Assembly (NCBI RefSeq): GCF_012113595.1
Contig: NZ_CP050831.1
Location: 5,270,001 to 5,334,000 of the forward strand
Reading direction: 5' to 3'
From: Bacteroides faecium
GTDB lineage: Bacteria > Bacteroidota > Bacteroidia > Bacteroidales > Bacteroidaceae
DNA length: 64,000 bases
The first letter of the stretch is position 1. Every line of letters begins with the position of its first letter. The notes under the pieces are model-generated. The model was not told the origin of the DNA and ran no database searches. It was given only the letters and a program-made list of their open reading frames with translations. Below, piece by piece: positions 17,571-25,876 of the stretch. The translations under genes and the position numbers were made by a program.

Positions 17571-18890
17571 TCAGTGCCCCTGCCCTTTTATGAGTACCAG
17601 CCGGAGTAAAGCATATCCTAATAACCCGGAAAGTATGGAGCCTGACAATACGCCGAACTTAGCCTGATTCAATAATAGCGGATAATCAGCACCGAAAGAA
17701 AGGTTCGCAATGAAAAGTGATACAGTAAAACCAATACCACCCAATAAGGCAACTCCCGCAAGATTCATCCAATTCATCCCCAATGGCCTGGGAGTCAGTT
17801 TAATTCTGATAGCCAACCAAGTAAACAAATAAATACCGATGAATTTTCCCAGCAATAACCCGGCTGCCACAGCAATGCCCACACTGCCGACCAACTCACC
17901 GCCACCACCAAGCACCACACCCGCATTGACAAAAGCAAAAAGCGGCAGAATCAGATAATTGACAGCCCCATGCAGATTATCCTCCAATGACTGCAACGGA
18001 CTAATCACACGGTCGGAAGCCGATTCCACTTCTTTCAGTTTGGAAATCTGCTCATTGGTCAACACAATACTTCCCGATTCCATTGTCGGGAAACCGGCTA
18101 TTGTATGACGGATGTGTTCAATATACTTTCCAACATTCAGACGAGGTTTCGCAGGAATCACAAAAGCCAGAATCACCCCTGAAATCGTACTATGAATACC
18201 CGATTGCAGGAATAGGTACCAAATTACTATACCAATCACCAAAATGAAGATTTTATTTATCGCTCCCCATTTTCCAATAAAGTAAAGCAAAACATAAAGT
18301 AACGCAGCCACTACAAGATAACCATAAGATACATGCGAACTATAAAAGATAGCGATAATCAAGATACCGCCAATATCATCCACAACCGCAAAAGCCGTCA
18401 GAAAGATTTTCAGACTTATCGGAACACGTTTGCCCAACAAGCTCAACACTCCCAATGAAAAAGCAATATCCGTCGCCATCGGAATGGCAAGTCCCCGTCC
18501 ACCATCACTACCCGGCGGGCAAAACAGCATATAGATCAATACCGGAAACACCATACCGCCGCAAGCGGCAATAAAAGGCAATGACGCTTTGCGGAAAGAA
18601 GAAAGCTCGCCAACCAATAACTCCCGTTTGATTTCCAATCCCACCATCAGGAAGAAAATCGTCATCAAACCATCATTGATAAACTCAATCATCCGTAGAT
18701 TTTCCCCGCCATGCGAAAGTAAGTTAAAACTACCAATCTGCAAATGAAGCTCATGAGACAGAAACTCCTGATAAACCGGAGCAACTGAAGAATTAGCAAT
18801 AACAGCGGCGGAAATTGCAGCCAAAAACAAAAGGATGCTCGCCGTGATATTCATCGACGAGAAGTTTCGCATGGTCCGTAAGATCGTCAT
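17571..18890 (-). CDS. nhaA: Na+/H+ antiporter NhaA
   Basis: An inner-membrane protein of 439 residues that exchanges protons for sodium. It has about 12 hydrophobic segments, and the ion-binding Asp pair is present in AFAVVDDIGGILIIAIF near residue 170. FFLMVGLEIKRELLVGEL near 75-92 and the C-terminal GIGFTVSLFIANLSF are family signatures. The extra loop around 270-310 (TMESGSIVLTNEQISKLKEV) is longer than in E. coli NhaA. A second antiporter gene lies 45 bases upstream in the same direction, suggesting one transcript. The promoter is not obvious. Confidence 0.95.
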   Translation of the reverse strand: MTILRTMRNFSSMNITASILLFLAAISAAVIANSSVAPVYQEFLSHELHLQIGSFNLLSHGGENLRMIEFINDGLMTIFFLMVGLEIKRELLVGELSSFRKASLPFIAACGGMVFPVLIYMLFCPPGSDGGRGLAIPMATDIAFSLGVLSLLGKRVPISLKIFLTAFAVVDDIGGILIIAIFYSSHVSYGYLVVAALLYVLLYFIGKWGAINKIFILVIGIVIWYLFLQSGIHSTISGVILAFVIPAKPRLNVGKYIEHIRHTIAGFPTMESGSIVLTNEQISKLKEVESASDRVISPLQSLEDNLHGAVNYLILPLFAFVNAGVVLGGGGELVGSVGIAVAAGLLLGKFIGIYLFTWLAIRIKLTPRPLGMNWMNLAGVALLGGIGFTVSLFIANLSFGADYPLLLNQAKFGVLSGSILSGLLGYALLRLVLIKGQGH

Positions 18891-18935
18891 AAGAAAATGC
18901 TTTATAGTATTAAAGTCGGCAATATACGGATTTTT

Positions 18936-20114
18936 CTATTCAGTATAGCTCCTCAAAGCCAGGTTTTTCACCCAAAGCACAAAGATTCCTGTCAAAATCA
19001 GGTTCAACACCAAAGTCAGCACAGAAATCACCAGCGCAGGCCCTCCCAAATTGTATCCCAACGCAATGAAAATAATTCCGGCCCCCACTTCCCCGCGGGT
19101 AAACATTCCGATGGAAAGAGCCAGCCGTTCACTCAACTTCCGGTCGCGATAAAAGAACATCGGGCAGAGTTTTCCTACATTCGACAACAAAGAGACAATC
19201 ACCACATGGAACATAATCATTCCCCAGGACATCATCTCCTGTGAGCCCGTTACGGAATGTGTGCCCGCATGAGTCTCCGCAAAGTTCACCCCGATAAAAT
19301 GAGGCATACTCATCCCCACCAGGAACATAAACAAGAAAGAAATTCCGGTTGACATTTTTCGCTCCACGGGCGTATCATGCTCCCTATGTTTCATAATCAT
19401 ACCCAAGACAAAAGCCGGCAACAGCACTTCAATATGGATACTCCCTTCTTCTCCATACAACTCCTTGCTGCCTAAATAAAGAATCTGCGTAGCCAGGAAT
19501 ATAATAACCGAATAAAAGAGAATAGCCTTCCAGTCCTGACGCCAGTCATATTTATTCAACTTCTGCCAACCGACAGCCAACAACATAAACACGACCACCA
19601 CCACAATAATCAATTGCCAGCGCAATCCGATCATCATTATCTGAAGAGGAATCATCAGGATAATCGTATCCAAATCATCAAAGATAGCCAACACCTGAAT
19701 CTTCTTATAAATCCAACTGGACTTCAGCCCGATAGCAGCCAACATCGTAAATAAGATACCTGCCGATGTCGGCGCCGCAAAACGGCTCAACAACAGATTC
19801 TCCTTCCATGCTTCCCAACTATTCCAATAATCGGGCGGCAGCAATATAAACACATAATAAATGGCAATCATAAACCACGGCAGAGCTGCCGTCGCCATCG
19901 CTATGAAGTAATCCTCAGCATAGCTTTTCCACCTGACCTTATCGAGCACGAACTCCCGGCCCACATTAATCATTATAAAACTAAGACATACATAAAGCAG
20001 TACATTTGAAATGGATTTAACGGTTCCATAACCTTGCCCTGCCATTACCGGCAGGAATTGTGAAATAATGAGCCCCAACATAAGGAAGCCCGAAAAAGAC
20101 AGAACTTTTCTCAT
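18936..20114 (-). CDS. Cation:proton antiporter (CPA family)
   Basis: A 392-residue inner-membrane protein with about 11-12 hydrophobic segments. LAIFDDLDTIILMIP near 155-170 carries an acidic pair like the ion site of CPA2-type antiporters, and RGEVGAGIIFIALGYNLGG near the end matches the RGE region of NhaP/Kef-type proteins. The ATG at 20112-20114 (MRKVLSFS) was chosen; an ATG 12 codons earlier adds only polar residues. It lies between lepA and nhaA in the same direction. The ion is probably Na+ or K+ but cannot be told from sequence. Confidence 0.8.
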   Translation of the reverse strand: MRKVLSFSGFLMLGLIISQFLPVMAGQGYGTVKSISNVLLYVCLSFIMINVGREFVLDKVRWKSYAEDYFIAMATAALPWFMIAIYYVFILLPPDYWNSWEAWKENLLLSRFAAPTSAGILFTMLAAIGLKSSWIYKKIQVLAIFDDLDTIILMIPLQIMMIGLRWQLIIVVVVVFMLLAVGWQKLNKYDWRQDWKAILFYSVIIFLATQILYLGSKELYGEEGSIHIEVLLPAFVLGMIMKHREHDTPVERKMSTGISFLFMFLVGMSMPHFIGVNFAETHAGTHSVTGSQEMMSWGMIMFHVVIVSLLSNVGKLCPMFFYRDRKLSERLALSIGMFTRGEVGAGIIFIALGYNLGGPALVISVLTLVLNLILTGIFVLWVKNLALRSYTE

Positions 20115-20255
20115 ATTTATAGTCGTTTGTTTTTTAAAAGTGACTGCCAAGGAAAGCTCTGCGGACAGAAGGCAATCACCCTGGTGTATTAAAAAACTAA
20201 CCGCAAGTCAATTTGTTCAGAATATATATCCGAAAAAATTGCTTGCGGCTTTATT

Positions 20256-22037
20256 TTAATCCAGTTTCAGTACAGCGAGGAAGGCCTTTTGAGGAACCTC
20301 CACGTTACCTATTTGTTTCATTCGTTTTTTACCTTTTTTCTGCTTTTCAAGCAGCTTACGCTTACGGCTGACGTCACCGCCGTAACATTTTGCAGTCACA
20401 TCCTTACGAACTGCCTTAATCGTCTCGCGAGAAATAATCTTCGCACCGATAGCCGCCTGAATGGCAATATCAAACTGCTGGCGGGGAATCAGCTCCTTCA
20501 ACTTCTCACACATCCGTTTGCCCATGTCATAGGCATTGTCGACATGTGTCAACGTAGAGAGCGCATCCACAGGCTCGCCGTTCAGCAGAATATCGAGCTT
20601 CACCAACTTGGAAGTGCGAAAACCGTTCGGATGATAATCAAACGAAGCATACCCTTTGGAGATACTCTTCAGCTTATCATAAAAGTCAATCACAATCTCA
20701 CCCAAAGGTATATTATAATATATCTCCACACGGTTACCGGAAATATACTCCTGCTTGATAAGCTCACCCCGTTTACCCAGGCAAAGCGTCATGATAGGAC
20801 CTATATAATCGGTCGTCGTAATGATGGAAGACTTGATATACGGTTCCTCGATATGATCTATCATAGTCGGGTCAGGCATACCGCCCGGATTGTGCACCTC
20901 TTTCATATTCCCCTGCTTGTCAAAGATATGATAGGATACGTTCGGTACCGTAGTAATCACATTCATGTCAAACTCACGATCCAACCGTTCCTGCACAATC
21001 TCCATATGAAGCAATCCGAGGAAACCACAACGGAAACCAAATCCCAAAGCCAGCGAAGACTCCGGCTGGAACGTCAAGGAAGCATCATTCAGTTGCAACT
21101 TCTCCAAAGATGCCCGAAGATCCTCGAATTCCTCCGCCTCAATCGGATAAACTCCCGCAAACACCATCGGCTTCACTTCCTCAAAACCGGCAATAGCCTT
21201 GTCGCACGGACGGGCAATATGAGTAATGGTATCCCCCACTTTCACCTCTTTGGAAGTCTTGATACCGGAAATAATATATCCTACATCACCCGTACGAAGC
21301 TCGTTGCGAGGAACCAAATCCATTTTCAGCACCCCTACCTCGTCGGCATCATATTCCTTCCCCGTATTGAAGAACTTCACCTTATCACCCTTGCGGATAA
21401 CACCGTTCTCAATCTTGAAATAAGCGATAATTCCACGGAAAGAGTTGAACACAGAGTCAAAAATCAATGCCTGCAACGGAGCATCGTCATCACCCTCGGG
21501 ATGAGGAATACGTTCGATAACAGCCGCAAGAATTTCTTCCACGCCCATACCGGTTTTACCTGATGCACGAATCACTTCCTCGCGCTTACAGCCCAGCAGT
21601 TCCACGATTTCATCTTCCACCTCTTCCGGGTTAGCACTCACCATATCACATTTATTGATAACCGGAATAATTTCAAGATCGTGCTCGATAGCCATATACA
21701 AGTTGGAAATGGTCTGTGCCTGTACGCCCTGCGACGCATCGACAATCAGCAACGCACCTTCACAAGCCGCAATAGAACGAGACACCTCGTACGAGAAATC
21801 CACATGTCCCGGAGTGTCGATCAGGTTAAGGACATACTTCTCGCCCTTATAGGTATATTCCATCTGAATAGCGTGGCTCTTGATGGTAATTCCTCTCTCC
21901 TTCTCCAGATCCATATTGTCAAGCATCTGTCCGGAAGTCACCTGAATAGTCTTGGTAAACTCCAGCAGACGGTCGGCGAGCGTCGACTTACCGTGGTCAA
22001 TATGAGCAATAATACAAAAATTGCGTATATTCTTCAT
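20256..22037 (-). CDS. lepA: Elongation factor 4 (LepA) GTPase
   Basis: A ribosome-binding translational GTPase of 593 residues, the usual length. G1 is AHIDHGKST at about 9-17, G3 is DTPGHVDFS, G4 is NKCDM. The C-terminal LepA-specific domain, with GGDVSRKRKLLEKQKKGKKRMK, is complete. The frame is open further upstream, but the -7 box at 22070-22077 and family alignment (MKNIRNFCIIAHIDHG) fix the start at 22035-22037. The two antiporter genes follow 141 bases downstream. Confidence 0.97.
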   Translation of the reverse strand: MKNIRNFCIIAHIDHGKSTLADRLLEFTKTIQVTSGQMLDNMDLEKERGITIKSHAIQMEYTYKGEKYVLNLIDTPGHVDFSYEVSRSIAACEGALLIVDASQGVQAQTISNLYMAIEHDLEIIPVINKCDMVSANPEEVEDEIVELLGCKREEVIRASGKTGMGVEEILAAVIERIPHPEGDDDAPLQALIFDSVFNSFRGIIAYFKIENGVIRKGDKVKFFNTGKEYDADEVGVLKMDLVPRNELRTGDVGYIISGIKTSKEVKVGDTITHIARPCDKAIAGFEEVKPMVFAGVYPIEAEEFEDLRASLEKLQLNDASLTFQPESSLALGFGFRCGFLGLLHMEIVQERLDREFDMNVITTVPNVSYHIFDKQGNMKEVHNPGGMPDPTMIDHIEEPYIKSSIITTTDYIGPIMTLCLGKRGELIKQEYISGNRVEIYYNIPLGEIVIDFYDKLKSISKGYASFDYHPNGFRTSKLVKLDILLNGEPVDALSTLTHVDNAYDMGKRMCEKLKELIPRQQFDIAIQAAIGAKIISRETIKAVRKDVTAKCYGGDVSRKRKLLEKQKKGKKRMKQIGNVEVPQKAFLAVLKLD

Positions 22038-22069
22038 TCGAATTCTTATTATTTTATCTTTTTGGTGTG

Positions 22070-22077
22070 CAAAGATA
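22070..22077 (-). promoter_or_regulatory. -7 box of the lepA promoter
   Basis: Reads TATCTTTG on the minus strand, matching TAnnTTTG, 33 bases before the lepA ATG. It rules out the longer reading frame start. Confidence 0.6.
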
Positions 22078-22096
22078 CGTAAATGGCGGAATAAAA

Positions 22097-22144
22097 AAAA
22101 ATGCGTTGATAACATTCTGACAATGTACCAACGCATTTTTTTAT
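22097..22144. terminator. Terminator after the DUF2582 gene
   Basis: AAATGCGTTG pairs with CAACGCATTT around a 20-base loop, flanked by A runs and T runs on opposite sides, so it can work in both directions. It ends the minus-strand DUF2582 message before lepA. Confidence 0.8.
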
Positions 22145-22164
22145 TGCTTAAGTGAGTTACTCGC

Positions 22165-22365
22165 TTAGATCAATTTGATGAAGAGTTCACCTTCAACTTC
22201 TTCCACAGAGACTTTGTCTTCTCTCAATAACCAGCCAAGTCCGAGGAACAGGTCTTTGTCAACCAACTTAGTAGCTTTCTTCAGTTGCTTGGCAGTCATT
22301 CCTTCTGTTTCATTCAGTGCACTCCAGATACTTCCTGCGATTACACCTGCTTTTTCTTTCAACAT
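22165..22365 (-). CDS. Winged helix-turn-helix protein (DUF2582)
   Basis: A 66-residue protein that is one compact winged helix: an N-terminal helix (VIAGSIWSALNE), the HTH (TAKQLKKATKLVDKDLFLGLGWLLRE) and a wing (KVSVEEVEGELFIKLI). Very similar short proteins are common in Bacteroides and Parabacteroides and are assigned to DUF2582. DNA binding is likely but no target is known. It is a single-gene unit with its own -7 box and terminator. Confidence 0.85.
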   Translation of the reverse strand: MLKEKAGVIAGSIWSALNETEGMTAKQLKKATKLVDKDLFLGLGWLLREDKVSVEEVEGELFIKLI

Positions 22366-22437
22366 TTGCTTTGAAATTTTAGTTAGACATGCTTTAAATC
22401 ATCCGGTCCTAAAGACTTTCAGATTTTATTTCGGGGA

Positions 22438-22445
22438 CAAAGATA
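22438..22445 (-). promoter_or_regulatory. -7 box of the DUF2582 gene
   Basis: Reads TATCTTTG on the minus strand, matching TAnnTTTG, 73 bases before the ATG, giving a leader of about 65 bases. Confidence 0.55.
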
Positions 22446-22518
22446 GTTATTTTTATGTTATATAACACTTTATTGAATGTTTTTTTATTGATTTTGTAAT
22501 AAAAAAGCATTTTTCCCC

Positions 22519-22977
22519 TCATTTAGGATGATTTTCGAGGTATTCTGACCAAATTCTTGCCGCTTCTTCCACCATTTTTGCGCAAGGGCGCTTGCTATAA
22601 TATTGAGCATTACGCTCTTCCGGAACGGTGGAAACCGGTTCTTTTTTCTTTAATCCCAACAATTCGCCACAAATCAGCGAACCGTTTCTCTTCTTAAACT
22701 CAGCCGCCAGTTCCTGCACCACCGCATAATTGGCAGCTTTGCCTTCCCGGTCTGTCGCTTCCGTTGCTCCGGTTTCCAGTCCTGCAACGAGGAACATTCC
22801 ACAGGCAGCCCCGCAAGTTTCGCGCATCCTGCCTATTCCCCCACCGAAGGAAGCACTCATGCGCAAGGCCTGTTCCTGCGTGAATCCATACATATCCGCA
22901 AAGGCAGCCACTACCGACTGCGAACAGTTATATCCGCTCTTAAAAAGCTCTACAGCTTTTTGTATTCTATCTTCCAT
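22519..22977 (-). CDS. C_GCAxxG_C_C family redox protein
   Basis: A 152-residue cytosolic protein with the family's spaced cysteines: GYNCSQSV near 15-22, ETCGAACGMFLVAG near 54-67, which contains the CGAACG signature, then C in LICGELLG near 103 and a last one in RPCAKMV near 132. The conserved Cys set and two Gly-rich turns suggest a redox or metal site. Its biochemical role is not settled. The promoter lies at 23004-23011 and overlaps the divergent promoter of the next gene. Confidence 0.85.
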   Translation of the reverse strand: MEDRIQKAVELFKSGYNCSQSVVAAFADMYGFTQEQALRMSASFGGGIGRMRETCGAACGMFLVAGLETGATEATDREGKAANYAVVQELAAEFKKRNGSLICGELLGLKKKEPVSTVPEERNAQYYSKRPCAKMVEEAARIWSEYLENHPK

Positions 22978-23003
22978 ACTATTTTTCGCTTTTTATTTTC
23001 ATG

Positions 23004-23011
23004 CAAAAATA
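23004..23011 (-). promoter_or_regulatory. -7 box of the C_GCAxxG_C_C gene
   Basis: Reads TATTTTTG on the minus strand, matching TAnnTTTG, 26 bases before the ATG. It is only 8 bases from the divergent box at 23020-23027, so the two promoters must overlap. Confidence 0.5.
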
Positions 23012-23019
23012 TAAAAAAG

Positions 23020-23027
23020 TATCTTTG
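23020..23027 (+). promoter_or_regulatory. -7 box of the small repeat protein gene
   Basis: Reads TATCTTTG, matching TAnnTTTG, 42 bases before the ATG at 23070. It lies inside the longer open frame and so argues against a start at 23001. Confidence 0.6.
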
Positions 23028-23069
23028 TTATCGGAAATTACACTAAGATTAAAATCTAAATTTAAAAAT

Positions 23070-23336
23070 ATGGGCAAATCAATATCATATAAAGAATCGA
23101 CAGCCATAGCTATCCAGGCTATGATGAGTTCCGCACGTAAAGACGAATACGCTGATAGGAAAAGAAAAATCAATTTCCCTCAAAACAGAAAAAAGCGTGA
23201 AGTCACACTCAAAGATATACGCGAGTGGAACAAAAGAAGGACCTATAAAGAGGATGCCGGAATCACCGTGAACGCAATGATGGAATCCGCCATCAAAGAT
23301 CCATATGTGGATTTGAATCCGCCATCCCAATTCTAA
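23070..23336 (+). CDS. Small hypothetical protein built of two similar units
   Basis: An 88-residue basic protein from the ATG at 23070 (MGKSISYKE); the promoter position excludes the earlier ATG at 23001. Residues 7-29 and 59-81 are alike: YKESTAIAIQAMM..A..DEYAD and YKEDAGITVNAMM..A.KDPYVD. They are joined by a Lys/Arg-rich linker (RKRKINFPQNRKKR). I do not recognise the family. No signal peptide or membrane segment. The gene ends 4 bases from the stop codon of the converging xth. Confidence 0.65.
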   Translation: MGKSISYKESTAIAIQAMMSSARKDEYADRKRKINFPQNRKKREVTLKDIREWNKRRTYKEDAGITVNAMMESAIKDPYVDLNPPSQF

Positions 23337-23340
23337 AAGC

Positions 23341-24105
23341 TCAACGCTCGATTTCCAGCGCCATCGGACAATGATCGGAATGTACAGCATCATTCAAAAT
23401 CTGTGCACTCTTCAGTAAAGGACGTACCGGCTCGCTCGTCATACAGTAATCTATCCGCCAACCCTTATTCTTGGCACGCGAATTAAAGCGGTAGCTCCAC
23501 CACGTATATTCCTGCTTTTCGGGATAAAGCAACCGGAAAGAGTCGATAAATCCCGCCGAAAGGAAACGTGTCATCCACTCCCGTTCTTCAGGAAGGAAAC
23601 CACTGTTCTTCGCATTCCTCACAGGATCGTGGATATCAATCGGCTCATGGCAAATGTTATAATCCCCGCAAAGAATCAGATTCGGACGGGTTTTCCGCAA
23701 CTCCGTCACATAGTTCTGAAAGTCTTCCAGCCACACCATCTTGAATGCTTGGCGTTCATCCCCGCTCGTTCCCGAAGGGTGATACACGCTGACAACCGAC
23801 AAATCTCCGAAATCAGCACGGATAAAACGCCCTTCATTATCGTAGGCTTCCATTCCCATCCCATATTCCACATGATCCGGTTCCTGCTTGGTCAGTATAG
23901 CCACTCCGCTATACCCTTTCTTCTGTGCAGAATACAGATAAGACTTGTACCCCAGCGCTTCAAACACCTCTCCCGGATATTGGTCCGGTTGTAGTTTTGT
24001 CTCTTGCAGACAAAGAACATCGGGATTCTCCTGCGCCAGCCATTCCGCGAAACCTTTGGAAACAGCAGCACGCAACCCGTTCACGTTATAAGTAATAATC
24101 TTCAT
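23341..24105 (-). CDS. xth: Exodeoxyribonuclease III / AP endonuclease
   Basis: Repairs abasic sites in DNA; 254 residues, usual length. The endonuclease/exonuclease/phosphatase fold shows its metal and catalytic motifs: YNVNGLRAA at the start, LCLQETKLQ with the metal-binding Glu, LCGDYNICHEPID with the Asp/Asn pair, and the final SDHCPMALEI with the catalytic His. The ATG at 24103-24105 (MKIITYN) matches family starts; an ATG two codons earlier also exists. It follows mntH by 29 bases in the same direction and is probably on its message. Confidence 0.94.
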   Translation of the reverse strand: MKIITYNVNGLRAAVSKGFAEWLAQENPDVLCLQETKLQPDQYPGEVFEALGYKSYLYSAQKKGYSGVAILTKQEPDHVEYGMGMEAYDNEGRFIRADFGDLSVVSVYHPSGTSGDERQAFKMVWLEDFQNYVTELRKTRPNLILCGDYNICHEPIDIHDPVRNAKNSGFLPEEREWMTRFLSAGFIDSFRLLYPEKQEYTWWSYRFNSRAKNKGWRIDYCMTSEPVRPLLKSAQILNDAVHSDHCPMALEIER

Positions 24106-24134
24106 TGTCATATATTTATTAATTCATGTTCTTT

Positions 24135-25388
24135 TTATGAGAATAACAGCATAATATTCAGCACCGATACGATGATGGCAATGGTGTACAACACAAACGT
24201 ACTCCAACGGCTGTTCACATAATCCCCCATCACCTTCCGTGAAGAAGTCAGCCCCACCTGCAAGAACACCGTGAAGGGTAACTGGATACTAAGTATCATC
24301 TGCGATATAATCAACCCCTTGAAAGGATCTCCGATAAAGAAAATCAGCAGCAGGGCAATCCCTAAAGACAGAAGAACCCCGACCTGCGAGTGGCTGTCCT
24401 TGATATGATACGATTCACCGAAAATACCTGCGAAGATGGAACCTGCCGCCATCCCGCTCGTGATAGTCGATGAAATGCCCGCCATCAGCAGAGCCAACGC
24501 GAATACGATGGCGGCATTACTTCCCAACAACGGTTCGAGCAGTGATTTGGCTTGTTGCAACTCCTCTACCTGAATACCGCTCTTGAAGAACGTAGCGGCA
24601 GCCAGCAAAATCATCGCACTGTTAATCGCCCAGCCGACAATCATCGAAAACAGCGTATCGAACAACTCATATTTCAGTACCTTCTTAATGGACGCATCAT
24701 CTTTCTTATTATACTCGTGGCTCTGTATCACTTCCGAATGAAGGAACAGATTATGCGGCATCACTACCGCGCCCAATACACTCATGATAATCAGCATACT
24801 TCCTTTCGGAAAAGACGGAGTCACCCATCCCGCTGCCGCAGCCGGCCAGTCTATCTCCACGAGGAACAACTCATAAATAAACGAAAGCCCGATCACGGAA
24901 ACGAACGCAATAATGGAACGCTCTATTTTTTTATAAGAATTGGAGAAAAGCATGATAGAGACAAAAACGGTCGTCAATATAGCTCCCCATATGATAGGCA
25001 TATCAAACAGCATTTCCAATGCAATGGCACCACCCAGAATCTCCGCCAGCGAAGTAGAGATGGAAGCCAGCACCGCCGTACCCAATATCGGACGAGACAC
25101 CCATTTCGGAGTATATTTAGTGGCTGCTTCCGAAAGGCAGAGTCCGGTGACAATCCCCAGGTGGGCAACGTTGTGCTGAAGGACGATCAGCATAATAGTG
25201 GACAAGGTAACCACCCAAAGCAATGAATACCCGAATTCGGAACCGGCAGCAAAATTAGACGCCCAGTTTCCCGGATCAATAAACCCGACAGTTACCAAAA
25301 GTCCCGGACCGATGTATCTGAAAACATCCAGTCCGCCCAAATAACGTTTATGATCTTTGCGTTTTAAGTCTTGAAAAATATTCTTCAT
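24135..25388 (-). CDS. mntH: Nramp-family divalent metal transporter
   Basis: A proton-coupled Mn2+/Fe2+ importer of the inner membrane, 417 residues with 11 hydrophobic segments. The metal-site motifs are GFIDPGNWASNF in the first segment and VVMPHNLFLHS in the sixth. The ATG at 25386-25388 (MKNIFQDL) is used, because the -7 box at 25413-25420 covers the more upstream ATG. Substrate is inferred from the family; Mn2+ is most usual. Linked to xth downstream, which is a metal-dependent nuclease, though this may be chance. Confidence 0.92.
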   Translation of the reverse strand: MKNIFQDLKRKDHKRYLGGLDVFRYIGPGLLVTVGFIDPGNWASNFAAGSEFGYSLLWVVTLSTIMLIVLQHNVAHLGIVTGLCLSEAATKYTPKWVSRPILGTAVLASISTSLAEILGGAIALEMLFDMPIIWGAILTTVFVSIMLFSNSYKKIERSIIAFVSVIGLSFIYELFLVEIDWPAAAAGWVTPSFPKGSMLIIMSVLGAVVMPHNLFLHSEVIQSHEYNKKDDASIKKVLKYELFDTLFSMIVGWAINSAMILLAAATFFKSGIQVEELQQAKSLLEPLLGSNAAIVFALALLMAGISSTITSGMAAGSIFAGIFGESYHIKDSHSQVGVLLSLGIALLLIFFIGDPFKGLIISQMILSIQLPFTVFLQVGLTSSRKVMGDYVNSRWSTFVLYTIAIIVSVLNIMLLFS

Positions 25389-25412
25389 TTTTGCATAATA
25401 GTTTATCCAGTA

Positions 25413-25420
25413 CAAATGTA
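25413..25420 (-). promoter_or_regulatory. -7 box of the mntH-xth unit
   Basis: Reads TACATTTG on the minus strand, matching TAnnTTTG, 25 bases before the chosen ATG. Confidence 0.55.
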
Positions 25421-25480
25421 CTTATAAATAACGACTGAAGATTCATTTTGGTTCAAAATACCAACAAATAAGTAAATAAG

Positions 25481-25557
25481 ATTTAGGCACGGATTTCACG
25501 GATTTCACGGTTCAAAATCAATCAAAACCGTGTTATCCGTGTAATCCGTGCCTAAAT
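25481..25557. repeat. 32-base imperfect inverted repeat of the same dispersed family
   Basis: The left arm starts ATTTAGGCACGGATTTCACG (25481-25512) and the right arm ends TAATCCGTGCCTAAAT (25526-25557); about 29 of 32 positions pair. The outer part shares AGGCACGGATT with the 17480-17559 repeat. It separates the pheT-yebC-TSCPD genes from mntH and probably ends transcription. Confidence 0.8.
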
Positions 25558-25624
25558 AAAAATCAAAAGGGAGTTTTTTGCCACTCCCTTCCGATATAAC
25601 TATAAAAAAGGGAAATGTCGACTA

Positions 25625-25870
25625 TTAATATCCCATCTCGTGCAATGCACGACATAACTGGTCGGGACAAGATGTCGGTCTGCCGCCACAACGCACTCCT
25701 TCGAGCTTTGTTATCACCTCTTCTACTTTCATCCCTTTTACCAGGCGTGAAAGACCTTGCAGATTACCGTTACATCCACCCCAAAAGGCCACTTCCTTCA
25801 CCACTCCATCTTCCACATTCAGTTCGATGTTCGTGCTGCAAGTACCTTTCGTCCTATACACATACTCCAT
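25625..25870 (-). CDS. TSCPD-domain protein (TIGR03905 type)
   Basis: An 81-residue protein that is a lone TSCPD domain, found elsewhere at the C-terminus of B12-dependent ribonucleotide reductases. Conserved motifs are GTCSTNIE, WGGCNGNLQG and RPTSCPDQLC, with four Cys in the usual places. Stand-alone copies are common in anaerobes and have no firm function. The start is 6 bases after the yebC stop, so the two are probably co-transcribed. Confidence 0.88.
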   Translation of the reverse strand: MEYVYRTKGTCSTNIELNVEDGVVKEVAFWGGCNGNLQGLSRLVKGMKVEEVITKLEGVRCGGRPTSCPDQLCRALHEMGY

Positions 25871-25876
25871 GACCGC

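Noticed and set aside
20289..21563. Open frame of 424 codons opposite lepA
   Set aside because: Antisense to highly conserved lepA; the length comes from codon bias of the real gene. No domain is visible.
23001..23069. N-terminal extension of the two-unit small protein
   Set aside because: The -7 box at 23020-23027 lies inside it, so it cannot be in the transcript.
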